A stretch of 44,778 nucleotides of DNA from Basidiobolus meristosporus CBS 931.73 (GCA_002104905.1 MCFE01000689.1:1-44778); one strand, 5' to 3'; positions 1 to 10,443 are shown, numbered from the stretch's first letter. Notes: generated from the sequence alone by a model not told the origin. Made by a program: numbers and translations.

Positions 1-160
1 ATTTTCTTGGGACCTTCCTTAACCTATTCTATGCGTTTGTAATACCAAGACCGGGTAAAAGTATAAATACTACTTTTACATTCAATAAATCATTGAGTGA
101 AAACCACAAAATCTACTTGTCCTCCCAATCACTTCCAATATCTCCAAGACTTTTACAACA
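1..160 (+). repeat. Copia family A LTR, 3' portion (cut by window edge)
   Basis: Matches the second half of the A-family LTRs at 37307-37653 and (inverted) 40885-41233. It has the TATA-like box (TATAAATA near 62-69), the CAATAAATCA polyadenylation-type signal near 83-92, and the terminal ACAACA at 155-160. No primer-binding site follows, and ORFX sequence continues directly with GTTCC, so this is a 3' LTR or a solo LTR. The likely 5 bp target duplication is GTTCC, but its other copy lies outside the window. Confidence 0.85.
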
Positions 161-1430
161 GTTCCATGAGCATTATCCTGGACTCAAACAGGCAAACAGA
201 TATTGGGTCAGCATTGGTATGCAAGAAAGTATCTTAAGAATAGCAGAAACTATCAAAGGCAGAAGTAAAAGGGTGCCATGGCTAAAACCAGCAGCTTCCT
301 GAAGAGCCCATTACAAGCAGGGCCAAAAGCTCCAGATAAGCATCAAAGAGATGTCAGGTAGCTGGAAGAATGCCAACTAGGGACAAGCAGGCAGACATGG
401 ATGCACCAGCACAACATTTATCAAGGATAAAGTGTAGTACCACTCAAGAAGCACCCAGTCAATGTAGCAGTGAAGGATCTGGTAGTGATAAAAACCAGCC
501 GCTTTTACAGGAGCCCATAACAACTATAATTGAGAGCTCAAAACAAGCGGAAAAGAAACATCAGGTTGCCAAAAGTGTGCCAGCAAGGGACACAGGTCAA
601 AATAGAAGCATCAGAGCAGAACTTATCCAGGAGAAATTGTAGTCCTTTACAAGAAGCACTCAGGCAAAGTAGCAGTGAAAGACCTGGCAGTGATAAAGGA
701 AAAGGTAAAGGGAAAGATGTCTACCCAAGCCTGAGACAGGGAGGCATGCAAAAAATACTGCAGTTCTTGCCAACTAACGCTGCAAACCAGGAACAGACTG
801 AATCTCATCATAGCCAAGAAGAGTTACCAGCAAGAAAACAGCTGTCTTCACAAGAGTTGGAAGTGCAGCCAGTTGAGCTACATTCCAGCAAGGTAGATGA
901 GTTTCCTGAAAAAGACAATTTATCTGCCACATCTTCCATTCTTGACAGAGTGGAGATCCCACTGACAGACAAGGCTACAACATCAAGAGCTTGAAAGACT
1001 ATCACAATGCCTTCAGTGGAGTTTTGGAGCATTAATGGGCACACCAAGAGGTTGCAACACTTCTTCAAGAGCAGTGCTCATGAGAATGCACTGGAATAGT
1101 GCAGGGGTTTATTGCAAAGACTGGCAGATGAGGAGCTAGACCTTGTTGTGCCAGCTGAAGACCAGGACATGTGGGAACCAGTGAATGAACAGTGGCATAA
1201 AGCCGTTGGGCTCCTGCCAAAGTTGTGGAACCAGAGCGTTACAGCAGAAATACTTATTGAGTAGTGGATTTTAATGGATTTACTTATTGAGTGTGGGGTT
1301 GGGCTTAATGTTAGTGTGGGTATAGAGACTTGTATAGGTCAATACAATTGGCAATTGAGGTACAACTAAAGTTTCAACGGAAATAAACCAATTTGTACGC
1401 ATGAAAAGTAAGAGAAACGGTTGAGTCAGA
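161..1430 (+). pseudogene. ORFX relic (partner gene of the TNP2 transposon), C-terminal part
   Basis: This stretch is collinear with the minus-strand ORFX-a at about 32760-31117, which identifies it as a second copy of the same uncharacterised gene. Recognisable blocks are a segment reading LLQQFHEHYPG near the start, two copies of a Ser-rich repeat (SSSEGSGSDK near 470-500, SSSERPGSDK near 670-700), a charged segment (530-994), and a well-conserved block near 1115-1235 (LADEELDLVV, WHKAVGLLPKLW). The end has a GVGLNVSVG-type block near 1298-1320. Several stops and frame changes break it, for example TGA at 992-994 and TAG at 1262-1264. I do not recognise a domain. The composition suggests a disordered linker between two folded ends. 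The N-terminal part lies to the left of the LTR, outside the window. Confidence 0.6.
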
Positions 1431-1551
1431 AAGTAAGGAGTATGGAAAAGAGGCAATAGCCAATCAACTCACACAAACATAGGAGGCAATAGAGTGTCCA
1501 GAATCAGAAAGTGAGAAAATTGGTAGGGAACCAATCAAAAGCCACTTATAC
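1431..1551. other. Unassigned spacer after the ORFX relic
   Basis: AT-rich sequence with many stops in all frames. It probably continues the 3' flank of the ORFX gene, because ORFX-a is cut by copia B2 at the equivalent point. No gene or repeat could be supported. Confidence 0.4.
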
Positions 1552-1554
1552 ATT

Positions 1555-1765
1555 AGACTTGTTCCATTGTGCTATGGATTATAGTGCCAGAAAGTGCTGT
1601 ATATGTTGTTATTAATTTAATATTTTAGGGTCATATGCATGTCAATTTTGATCCCAAATTGACACTGTATGGTATCATTTGGCACTCTGTGGCATGATCA
1701 GGCACCATATGGCGTGCTATGGCACTATTGGGCACTATGATCAGCTGGAATGATGGAACAAGTCT
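1555..1765. mobile_element. Small MITE, AGACTTG family
   Basis: A 211 bp element with perfect 13 bp terminal inverted repeats (AGACTTGTTCCAT at 1555-1567, its complement at 1753-1765), flanked by a 3 bp direct repeat ATT (1552-1554 and 1766-1768). The interior is rich in GGCAC/GTGCC motifs and shares the TTTTGATCCCAAA block with the 734 bp fold-back element at 12185-12918. It has the same ends and the same ATT duplication, so it is a diverged, shorter relative. It has no coding capacity. The mobilising transposase is unknown. Confidence 0.75.
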
Positions 1766-1768
1766 ATT

Positions 1769-2014
1769 GTTGTGATGATAAATTTTGACTAAGTTTGTTT
1801 TGGAATCTGGGGTGCAATTATTTTTCAACAGTCTCTGGACAGTGTCCCAACAGGATCAGTACCTCTTAGTCATGGGACTGCAGCTTTGTGACAGCCTTCT
1901 GACAGGATCATCTCAATAATTCTTCATAGGGGTAGTAAATCCTCAAAGCCCCTGTAACTGATATTAGTGCAAACATGCTACTCCTCTAGATGGCTTCCAG
2001 ATATTCTCTGCCGT
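1769..2014 (-). pseudogene. TNP2 transposase shard and unassigned flank
   Basis: About 1915-1995 matches the TNP2-b sequence near 8640-8720 (same minus orientation), including a shared ACTGATATTAGTG block. It is a short fragment of the region just before the transposase core. The remainder (1769-1914) is not recognised. No open frame survives. Confidence 0.5.
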
Positions 2015-2818
2015 TGTGGTGGTGTAGAGGTACTCCTGGGAGAAGCTACACAACTCAAGGTGTGTGAGGTGTCTGATGGGTGCAATAACCTCTGTGTCTA
2101 AACTGCTGGTGTCTTTGTCAATATGTCACTATGGTAAAAGCTCCTGCTTCTCTAGCTTCCTAGGTGCTCCAAGTGTCTCCAAAGGCCTCTGTGTGTCTTG
2201 TGCACTACCCTGAAAAGCTCCTTGATGGCAGGTCTGAGATGTACTGTTGAAGGCAGGTGCAGTGATCAACTACTAATCAATAAGGTAGAAGTGTTACTGA
2301 TAAAAGGGATGATTTATTGATGAGGGATTGCTTTCCCTTGAATACTTTTCCTGATTGCCAAGTGATTACTAATGTAAAGGTTCTAGAAGATTCTAGGTAT
2401 CAGTGGAATTCTTGATGACATCACTATGAGCTAAAAATATGCCAAGAATGTCCTGGAAGGTTCTAAAAGGCACAGCACATTCAACCAATCAGGAATCAGT
2501 TGTCTGAAACCTGTGCTACATAGAAATACGATATATGGTATTGAAATGGTAGGGATGTTAACACAGACTTAGGTCATGTGTCACGGGTACTGACGCGGGT
2601 ACTTGCCTTATGTAGATACACATACTGATCACAAAGCTGAATAACATCTGGGATAACTAATGCTAATAACTAATCAGGGTAAACATCATATGGGGATAAT
2701 ACTGATAATATGGGCAAAAGAAGAATGGGATAATACTGATAAGATAAAATATGGATAAGTATATCATAATGACTATATGAGTAAACTTGTCTGTGGGAGG
2801 TATGTTTACCCTACCACA
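2015..2818 (-). repeat. Dispersed repeat D, copy 1 (LTR-like)
   Basis: An 804 bp unit repeated in the same orientation with the same length at 9640-10443, and partly at 36609-37306. Read on the minus strand, the 574 bp from 2818 to 2245 has LTR architecture. It starts TGTGGTAGGG and ends TTCAACA, with a TATA-like AAGTATTCAAGG about 25 bp before CAATAAATCA, the same order as in the copia LTRs here. The other 230 bp (2015-2244) would then be leader sequence. The outer ends of the 804 bp unit (TGTGGTGGTGTA and TGTGGTAGGGTA, inverted) also resemble terminal inverted repeats, so a DNA element is possible. No target duplication is visible. Confidence 0.6.
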
Positions 2819-3106
2819 CCATTTTTGCTCTTGAGCATTGAACTAGCAATTTGTCTTTGACATTAAGGCAAATACAGTTAAGGGCACTTTGTTCTTTCTT
2901 CTGGTACTTGAAGGCTTCTACTCCCACATTTTTAGGAGGGCATTCTTCTCCCATGACAATATCCCAAAGGCCTCTTTCTTGTAGCAGCATCTTCATTTTC
3001 ACCTTCCACACTTGGTAGTTAGATCCATCCAACTTTTCAGCAGAGGAAATATCACAATAAAAGCAGTTGTAGACACACAGAGAGTGACAGCTTGGGACTT
3101 ACAGCC
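2819..3106 (-). pseudogene. Copia A gag N-terminus (truncated) with decayed primer site
   Basis: Reads leftwards from the A LTR at 3107-3453. The translation contains LDGSNYQVWKVKMKMLLQER, GLWDIVMGEE and CICLNVKDKLL, the start of the Ty1/copia Gag (UBN2-type), and is clearly homologous to A1 gag at 37685 onward. The frame is open to 2811 but the homology stops abruptly at 2819, where repeat D1 begins. The primer-binding site beside the LTR reads GGCTGTAAGTCCC, a decayed form of GGTTATGAGTCCC. Only about 75 codons remain, so it is a 5' end fragment of a copia A element. Confidence 0.8.
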
Positions 3107-3453
3107 TGTTGTAAGTCCATTGGAGATGCTGGAAGTGATTAGGTGAACAAGTAGATTAGGTGGTTTTCACTTATTGATTTATTGAATGTAAAAGTAGTAT
3201 TTATACTTTTACATGGTCTTGGCATAGTAATCATGTAGAATAGGTTTAGCAGGCTCCCAAGAAGAAGTATGTAAAGTTTGGGGCTGTTTGAACAACTTTG
3301 AGAATTTTCATGTTATGGTTTCCTGATATGCTGGTGAAAATATTTTAAGTAAATCCCAACAAGGATTTTGGTAAGTGATCTCTGGGATTTGTAAGTAGTT
3401 ATCTAGGCTACTATGTTAAGTGAATATTTAGGTGGAATACAGATTTTATAACA
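3107..3453 (-). repeat. Copia family A LTR (5' LTR of a truncated element)
   Basis: A 347 bp LTR on the minus strand with the family ends TGTTGTAAG (3107) and the complement of TGTTATAAAA (to 3453). The primer site and gag lie on its left, so it is a 5' LTR. Its body matches the A LTRs at 37307-37653 and 40885-41233 throughout. Its right flank is TNP2-b 3' sequence, so the element inserted into that transposon. Confidence 0.88.
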
Positions 3454-3956
3454 GGGAAATCATTGAATCTTAGATTCAGGTACCCTATGAAACATAATTT
3501 GATCCTATGGGTGGATCCAATCCAGATCAGCCTTCAGGATCCAGCTTGGAGACCTTCATAATACCGGCAGCTTGTTGTTAGTGACCCTCTTAGCAATCTT
3601 ACAACAGGATCGCAATGGTGTTTGGCTAATCTTACTGCTAAATAATGTTAAAAAACTTGATGGGGTTTTATTAGTACTGTAGCAATAATTGTGTGGCATT
3701 ATTGTGGTCTTAAATCACTTCACAACTATTTTAAATGGATCTAACTGGCCAGTACATCCAGTTGCCTTATGTGAAAAAAACATGGCAGCATTTTGATGGC
3801 CTGATGCAAGTCTCTGGTTGCATTATTATGGTAGTATTGCGGCCTGCAGCTAGTTCTGTACAATGCAACTGTATTAACTTACCAAATGGTATTTCCTTTT
3901 TCTACTTCTTCATGCACAATTCATATTTTCCATTGTAGAATCACCCCGCTCTGTTC
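3454..3956 (-). other. TNP2-b transposon, 3' non-coding region
   Basis: Collinear with 13005-13489, the same region of TNP2-c. It includes the conserved GGTGGATCCAATCC block (3510-3523), also seen at 13049 and 20691 and, in part, at 9604. All frames have stops. It is probably the 3' untranslated and subterminal part of the DNA transposon. No terminal inverted repeat could be fixed because the outer end is replaced by the copia A fragment. Confidence 0.55.
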
Positions 3957-5362
3957 ACATACCCACCACTACCTTGAGAATTCCACATACAGTTTGAATC
4001 AAAAAAAACTATGGCCTCCTACTTATTAACCTCTACAAATGCACACACCTGCCCAATAGAAACAGCTTCTGAGTGTGATATTTGCAAAGTTGCCCTGTAC
4101 CTTGTACTTATGGTAGCATATGCATCTTGCAAACATATGCTTGGTTATTGCCACTTCTGCCATGAATACCTCCTGAAAATCTGCAAAAGATTAATATCTC
4201 CTGAATATCCACAAAGAACCTCTTAGTATTTAGCCAATATATTCCTTCTCCCTGCTGGATTCTAGTCCCCCTTATAGGTGCACTCTGGCTTGTGTTTGTT
4301 TGAATTCAGTATTGAATGGTGTAGAAGTTGTCTTGTGGCCAAGAGAAATCTGGCATACTTGAGTAGAGCTTTCCTAATCAAAATTAGTTGCTTGTTGCAC
4401 CCAACCCAATTTTGCATTACTTAACAGATTACCCACACATTGGGGCTGCTTAGCTTCTTAATTCCATATGCATAGGTGTTTCCACATGCACATCTGTCCT
4501 CAGTATTTTCCAACTCTTTCCGGCTGCTCTCCATGTACCAACTCATCACATCCATGATGGACTGTATGGTAATATTCTTGATAAGATTGGGATATAGTAG
4601 TACCTGCAACTTGAATTGTCTTCCTATCTCCCCACACATCCACTGCATAGGAAACTCCAAACAGGTGAAGTAAGGCCCAATATACTCCACACACCAAGCA
4701 AGATAGAGTAGAGAATTGATACATGAGCAGTAGAGATTTATGCAATTAGCCTTTTTTTTAGTATAGCCACTCAAATCCCATTACAAGCTCCTTGCACAAC
4801 AGCTACAAATGTGTCAAGTTGGCATTGGTGATCCACTTCTGGATAAATATTATTACAATTTCCACATATAACTTCCAATGCTTCCAATGCACTCTTGGTA
4901 AGGATGGCTTCAGAACACCACTTGAATAAATACATATCCAGTTCATCCAGTCTTTGCATTTATATTGTTGCATTTGCATTTGCATATGATTATTGGTTGG
5001 AGCCCATGAGAAGTACTCAGGGTAGCAGATACTCTGTAATACCTTGCCAATCCTTTCAAATCTCTTTGGTATCTCAAAGGGCTCATTTAGCTTGAAATGC
5101 CCCATGTACAACTCAGTCATCAGTACAGGGATGTTGTTGAAAAGCTAATTCAGTGCTCCCAGTGAAAAGCTTTTGCTCCAACAGATACCCTCTATCTTAA
5201 GTAACTCTGGTTTCCAATTAATTCCATATTCTGGCCAATGGCTTATAGCTTGCTAGCTTTGCTGCAATTCCATGTTGACTTCTGTACTCTCCCTCTGTGG
5301 GAAGAAGATATTCTTAGTGTTGATGCATAGGTAATAATGATGTGTGCAAGTTATGAAGTAAA
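3957..5362 (-). pseudogene. TNP2-type transposase b, C-terminal half
   Basis: Minus-strand relic of the second half of a TNP2-family (Transposase_21, CACTA/EnSpm-like) transposase. Landmarks from right to left are the block corresponding to the THTHYYYPNTNT region near 5340, FSWAPTNNHM and YKCKDWMNWICIYSSGVLKP (about 5000-4890), and CGVYWALLHLFGVSY with VWGDRK (about 4700-4610). The last blocks correspond to the family's conserved region with a glycine/arginine motif late in the protein. Frame changes and stops near 4780 and 4740 separate the open pieces (4803-5120, 4500-4745). The N-terminal half resumes at 8358 beyond copia C, and about 440 bp of the core are missing between the two. TNP2 transposases excise and reinsert DNA elements in the nucleus; this copy cannot be functional. 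Confidence 0.78.
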
Positions 5363-5680
5363 AAAGAGTCCACCTAATTATTAATATATTATGAGCTAGC
5401 ACTTGGTTAAACTGACATGTCTCAGAATATTAACTTGGAAATTAGTTTGTAAGATATTGGCAAATTATTAGAATTTTGAGAAGTACAGGATTTTAGGAAA
5501 ATTTGAAACTTGGCACATGTACTCCTGGGACTCCCCCAATAATGAACAAATAGTTACATATAGGTAGATCTGCAATAAGTATAAATTCTGTGCTCCAGCT
5601 CAAAAAATCAACAAGTGAATATTTTGCAAATCTTCTAATTCTCCATTTCACTTCCAATATATCTCTCTAATATCTTAACA
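5363..5680 (+). repeat. Copia family C 5' LTR (start truncated)
   Basis: Matches the complete solo C LTR at 32355-32703 (inverted) except that the first 10 or so bases are lost where it joins TNP2-b sequence. It lacks a 20 bp segment present in the solo copy. It ends ATCTTAACA at 5680 and is followed by the primer site. Confidence 0.82.
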
Positions 5681-5693
5681 GATTATGAGCCCC
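5681..5693 (+). other. Copia C primer-binding site
   Basis: GATTATGAGCCCC directly follows the LTR. It differs by one base from GGTTATGAGCCCC at the B elements. That sequence is complementary to the anticodon arm of initiator tRNA-Met, not to its 3' end. Confidence 0.7.
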
Positions 5694-8272
5694 AAACTTG
5701 CTATATGTTGGGTGTCTACTCTGCTCTAGTGCTGTGTCTTTACTCTGGAGAGAGACTGCCTGGTCTACCTGAAGGTACAAAATATAGAGAAGTACTGCCA
5801 CTGCAAAGAACTGCTATGTGGGATGTATTATTATGGAGAGAGAGGCCTTTGCTCTTGAAAAAGACACTAGGCAAAGAAAAAGGTCATATGTCAAGGAGGT
5901 CATGTTGGACAAACTTCAAGCTATGAAATGTACCAATGGTTTAGCTTTAAGAAAATGCATAATCCCTGCAAGGAGTCCAGATCAATAAGGGGCATATTAC
6001 GTAGTATATGTATTAATGCTATGATCCCTATCATCATAACATAAAGAAGCTATGTTGAAGATTCACATATACCTGAGTTTGAATTAGACTGTTTCAGTCA
6101 ATGAAGTGCCCGCATTGCTACAGTGAGTTTACATAAGTCTGTAGCCACTTGAAATGAAATGAAGCACAAACACTTTGAAGCTGCCTGTTGCCCTAGTCTG
6201 GAGTAGAAAACACAGACAGATATATGAATCAGCTTGCCCAAATTTTGAGGATCAGAATGATGTAGAATACCTACATATCTGGCTGAAGATCAGTGATCCC
6301 AGACATGCCAACTTAGGAGTGGTATGCATGTTAGTTCAGTAGTACTATTTCCAGTACCAATGATCCTGAGGCTCTATGAGACACTTATTAGACAATCTAC
6401 ATGTCACATTAAGTATCAGAAACAGTGGTAGGTAATATATTGATATATATCTGAACATGGGATTTATACAACCATAAAGAAAAGTGCTACTGGAGATCCT
6501 GACTAAAACTATATGCATGTAGTCTCCATATATACTGTAGATATTATATGAACTACTATTGAAGAATGTACTAGTTGCCCTATACTAGTAGATATATCAC
6601 TAAGCATTTAGTGATTGCTGATCATCTATGTACCAACATAAATCAAATATTGATCTTGCTATTATGATCATATCAAGGTACATGCAGCTCCCAGCTATGG
6701 GCCACACTGCAGTAATGAAATCTGCTACCAGGATGCTGAGAGAAATGGCTTTTTAAGGAAGCTTATTTGATCAAATTTGATCAAGCCTGTGAAAAGTTAT
6801 GTCAGATCTAAGCAAATGACCAATTTGGATGAAAAATCTCAGAATAGAAGTGCTCTGCAGATAGGAGGTTCCTGAGCACTCTAGAGGATCTGACAAACTG
6901 CAGATATGCTATCTGAATGATCCAGAGCTAGATCAAAAAGGAAAATCCAGCAACAAGCAATCCCAAGATAAGATATAGAACAAAACCTTAATGCCAATAA
7001 GTTGTCAGTTTCTAAATAGAGTTAGGTGCTACCTAAGTGAGTTTTGCACTATCTAGAGAACTACATATGATTTGGCAATCCTATTGCACAAGGATAATGA
7101 AGCATTGATGCTTGCAAAAGCAACAGAAAAGTCTATAAGAAACTACACACTGAGAGGCAACATCATTACTACAGTGAACAATGAAGTCAACTCCCTTGCA
7201 GTTGGAGCTAGAAACGTGGTACCAAGGGCCAAACTAAGGGTTATAATGGGTGCAGAAGATCATGGGCTTGTCCATTTGCTCTGTCAATCAAGCTCTATGC
7301 TGGAATACTCCATCAAAAGTGACAGTAGCATATCAGAGCTGTTATGGTTGATTTATGCAATTGGAAAGTGTCTGATCCAGTTGTACGGTTCAAGTTCAAT
7401 GGTTTATATATGAATATAACTATCCTGTTTAGGATGAAGCCTCTATGAATAGCTACCAATGAGGCTGTGGTATTCTGTGATACAACTTCAAGCCTATCAA
7501 TATGCAAAGGGAAGATCTCAGTACTGTAATAGAGATATCAGTCCAAGAAGGTTATGCCTAGATCAGAACAATATATATGATCATATATAAAGGCAGGAAG
7601 CACCAGAAGATGTAGCTTCAGTGGGAGTACAATATCCCAGATCAGGAATGAAGAAAACCTAATCTAGATACCATTCAAAGCAGTAGCCTGGAAGAGGAAA
7701 TACTTGGTCAACTGGTGAAGAATAAGGGCAACCACAATGCTGACCAATTGTTGGTCTCAGCAGATCATATATGAAGTATATGAGGAAGGTTGTTATCCAG
7801 ATCCAGCTATAGTTATATGGAGCACAGTCTAAGTAGATTAGACTACTTACCAGAGCTGTGGACAAACCAGATCTACTGGTGAGAAGACCACATCTTAACT
7901 TTGCCAATTTTTGACAAAATATACTCAAATAAGAAACAGCAGAAAGCCTGAGAATGCAGCAATCTGATCATAGAGAATATGATGAGATATAATCTGTATC
8001 AGAAAAGCTTTACTTCCATCAATTGAATGATACTCATCCAGGGATATTTTGTGATGAGATCAGTACTCAGACTCAAAGTTATTTGATCTGTAGTATGTAT
8101 TAACAGTATGTACTTATACTTAGTTTTTACAGATAATATACAATCCTTCACATATACTGCAGAATACATTAGTCCAATAGGTTATATGGTTGATTGCAGG
8201 TTTAATTCCAATTGGAAATACACATTATCACAGCAGGTTCATAAGTATATGAATAAATTATGTGAGTGAGAG
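5694..8272 (+). pseudogene. Copia C internal region, heavily decayed
   Basis: About 2.6 kb between the two C LTR pieces, shorter than the 4 kb usual for a copia interior, so it is internally deleted as well as mutated. Two faint landmarks remain. Near 5755-5860 the translation EGTKYRE / LLQRTAMWDV resembles the Gag start. At 7072-7413 a 113-codon frame (DNEALMLAKATEKSIRNYTL, then an HGLVHLL block) resembles the gag-pre-integrase and integrase zinc-binding region. The sequence just before the right LTR (GAGTGAGAG) is purine-rich, like a polypurine tract. Reverse transcriptase and RNase H motifs could not be found. The assignment rests mainly on the flanking LTRs and primer site. Confidence 0.55.
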
Positions 8273-8357
8273 TGTTGAAATAATTCGGAGTCCACCAAAT
8301 TATTAATAAATTATGAACTAGCACTTAGTTAAAATGACATATTTCAGAATATAAACT
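8273..8357 (+). repeat. Copia family C 3' LTR, first 85 bp only
   Basis: Begins TGTTGAAATAAT exactly like the C LTR and follows it through the CACTTAGTTAAAATGACAT block, then changes to TNP2-b sequence at about 8358. The rest of the LTR is deleted. Confidence 0.8.
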
Positions 8358-9213
8358 TTGATAATGAGTGCAATACTGTCAAGCTTTGCAATATTGGTTG
8401 GACTACATGTGCTACTTTAGACAGGGTATCACTAGGATATTTCTGGAGTGTGAGCAATGCTTTCCCTCATTGATGGTAGATTCCTGACAGCTTGGACATG
8501 TTGCAATGGTGGTATTTTTGAATGTGAGTGATATGCAACTGTTAACATGCAGGTATCAGGACAGTCTCTGGATCATATGTTGCCAGCCACATTACTGTTG
8601 ACCACTTGTACCATGTACATGGTAAGTTGTATCCTGGAATGATTTTGGCAAGAAGTATTACTAAGTCCTCAAAGCCACCATTACTGATATTAGTGAAAAT
8701 ATGCCACTTCTCTAGCCACAACATTACATCATTCACTAGTAGATGGATTACTGGGCTCACTTGGCTCCATAAAGTATCCTTGGCATTTGTTTCAATGGGT
8801 GATGTCTCATTGCATATTGGGATTTGACTGGGCTCATGTGTGGTACTGTTGTTTGGGGAGATAGGTTCACAATCCATCAGTGAGCCTTCTTTGTTAGAGC
8901 TAGCACTCTGCATGCCATATTCAGAAGGCTGAGGTGCACCTAAAGGCATCAAAAGCACACTTGACTCAGTTTGTGTAAGGTTACAAAGATGGCCTGGTTC
9001 CAACATAGATGTATCAACTGGCCAGCAAGATAATGTTGGCACAATAGTGACTGATGAATGGTCCATATGACTTGTGCAGCAAAACACTGGCCATGATCCT
9101 TGTAATACTTCTATTGCTCTCTCCATGCTTCATGGCTGAAAGGCTTGCTATAATAGCCACATGGTCTTATTTCTCTGCACTTTTGACATTGAATCAAAGT
9201 AGTCTTGTCCATG
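8358..9213 (-). pseudogene. TNP2-type transposase b, N-terminal half
   Basis: Minus-strand relic. Translation begins near 9213 with MDKTTLIQCQKCREIRPCGY, a Cys-rich start that looks like a small zinc-binding module (inference). After a frame break it continues as a 194-codon frame (9126-8542) containing YGMQSASSNKEG, DCEPISPNNSTTHEPSQIP and WLATYDPETVLIPAC. The last block is the entry to the Transposase_21 core. Beyond 8542 the homology continues in broken frames to 8358, where copia C interrupts. Compared with TNP2-a (33780-34440) the N-terminal frame is more open here, so this copy is the better guide to that end of the protein. Confidence 0.75.
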
Positions 9214-9434
9214 GAGCAAACAGTTTGACCTTCAACAACATAATGCTATTATATCACTTTTTGGTTAATACTTGTGTGAATTCAAGACAGTCTTGTAATT
9301 GAGACCTTGCACTTACATGATTGTAAGATTCAATGATGACCTGCCATAGTAAGCATTATGAATATAGTTGTGGCACAACATACCCACATATATGTAACAC
9401 TATTAACCCTTTGGTTTGACTTACTTCCATATAT
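9214..9434. promoter_or_regulatory. Divergent spacer between TNP2-b and ORFX-b
   Basis: About 220 bp between the start of the minus-strand transposase and the start of plus-strand ORFX. It is equivalent to 33577-33779 in the a copy, with which it shares the CCCTTTGGTTTGACTTAC block. The position implies a bidirectional promoter for the two transposon genes; no specific operator could be defined. Confidence 0.45.
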
Positions 9435-9585
9435 ATCCCACCAAAAAATAAAGCAAAGTTGTCTGGCTCCCAACCAAATCCCACCACTGACAGCAGCAGA
9501 AGAATGGCTAGACAACAGCTTGCTTTGACATTCAGTGCAACAAGCAGGGCTACATCTAAGAAAGGCCATGTTGACAGTCCCTGAG
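9435..9585 (+). pseudogene. ORFX-b, N-terminal stub
   Basis: Homologous to the first 50 or so codons of ORFX-a (start at 33576, minus). Shared blocks include the PNPTTDSS segment, QQLALTFSA and SKKGHVDS. The ATG of ORFX-a is replaced by ATC here (9435-9437), and homology ends at about 9585 after GTTGACAG. It shows that TNP2 and ORFX are arranged head to head in this copy as in copy a. Confidence 0.65.
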
Positions 9586-9639
9586 AAAAGTAATTTGCCC
9601 GCTGATGGATCCAATTTGGATCAGCTGTCAGGATCCCAT
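9586..9639 (-). repeat. Short TNP2-transposon 3' motif block
   Basis: Contains GATGGATCCAATTTGGATCA, a variant of the GGTGGATCCAATCCAGATCA block found in the 3' regions of TNP2-b and TNP2-c. It is a small leftover joined between the ORFX stub and repeat D2. Confidence 0.4.
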
Positions 9640-10443
9640 TGTAGTGGTAGAGAGGTACTCCTGGGAGAAGCTACACAACTCGAGGTGTGTGAGGTGTCTG
9701 ATGTGTGCAATAACCTCTGGGTCTAAACTACTGGTGTCTTTGTCAATATGTCACTATGGTAAAAGCTCCTGCTTCTCTAGCTTTCTAGGTGCTCCAAGTG
9801 TCTCCAATGCCCTCTGTGTGTCCTGTGCACTACCCTGAAAAGCTTCTTGATGGCAGGTCTGAGATGTAACTGTTGAAGGTAGGTGCAGTGATCAACTGTT
9901 GATCAATAAGGGAGAAGTGTTACTGATAGAAGGGATGATTTACTGATGAGGGATTGACTTCCCTTAAATACTTTTCCTGATTGCCAAGTGATTACTAATG
10001 ACAAGGTTTTAGAAAACTCCAGGCATCAGTGGAATTCTTGATGACATCACTATGAGCTAAAAATATGCCAAGAAGGTCATGGAAGGTTCTAAAAGGCACA
10101 GTACATCCAACCAATCAGGGCTCAGTAGCCTGAAATCTGTGCAACATAGAGATACCATATATGGTCTTCAAATGATACGGATGTTAACACAGACTTAGGT
10201 CATTTGTCATGGGTACTGACTTGGGTACTTACCTTATGTAGATACATATACTGATCACAAAGCTGAATAACATCTGGGATAACTAATGCTAATAACTAAT
10301 CAGGGTAAACATCATTTGGGGCTACTACTGATCATATGGGCAAAAGAAGAATGGGATAATACTGATAAGGTAAAATATGGATAGTATAACATAATGGCTA
10401 TATGAATAAACTTGTCTGTGGGAGGTATGCTTACCCTACCACA
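9640..10443 (-). repeat. Dispersed repeat D, copy 2 (LTR-like)
   Basis: Exactly the same length (804 bp) as copy 1 at 2015-2818 and highly similar along its whole length. The LTR-like portion on the minus strand runs from 10443 (TGTGGTAGGG) to 9871 (TTCAACA). Flanks differ from those of copy 1: ORFX/TNP2 sequence on the left, a copia A gag shard on the right. There is no matching target duplication. Confidence 0.62.

Noticed and set aside
93-302. 69-codon open frame at the left edge
   Set aside because: It starts inside the copia A LTR and crosses into the ORFX relic. The LTR part is fortuitous; only the part after 160 has homology (HEHYPG block).
2015-2818. D as the terminal part of the TNP2 transposon
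   Set aside because: D lies 3' of TNP2-b in one orientation and 3' of TNP2-a in the other, and also 5' of TNP2-b, so it is not a fixed end of that element.
2015-10443. D1 and D2 as the two LTRs of one large retrotransposon
   Set aside because: Both copies share 230 bp beyond the putative LTR on the same side, their flanks show no duplication, and the DNA between them is TNP2 and copia fragments rather than a retro-element interior.
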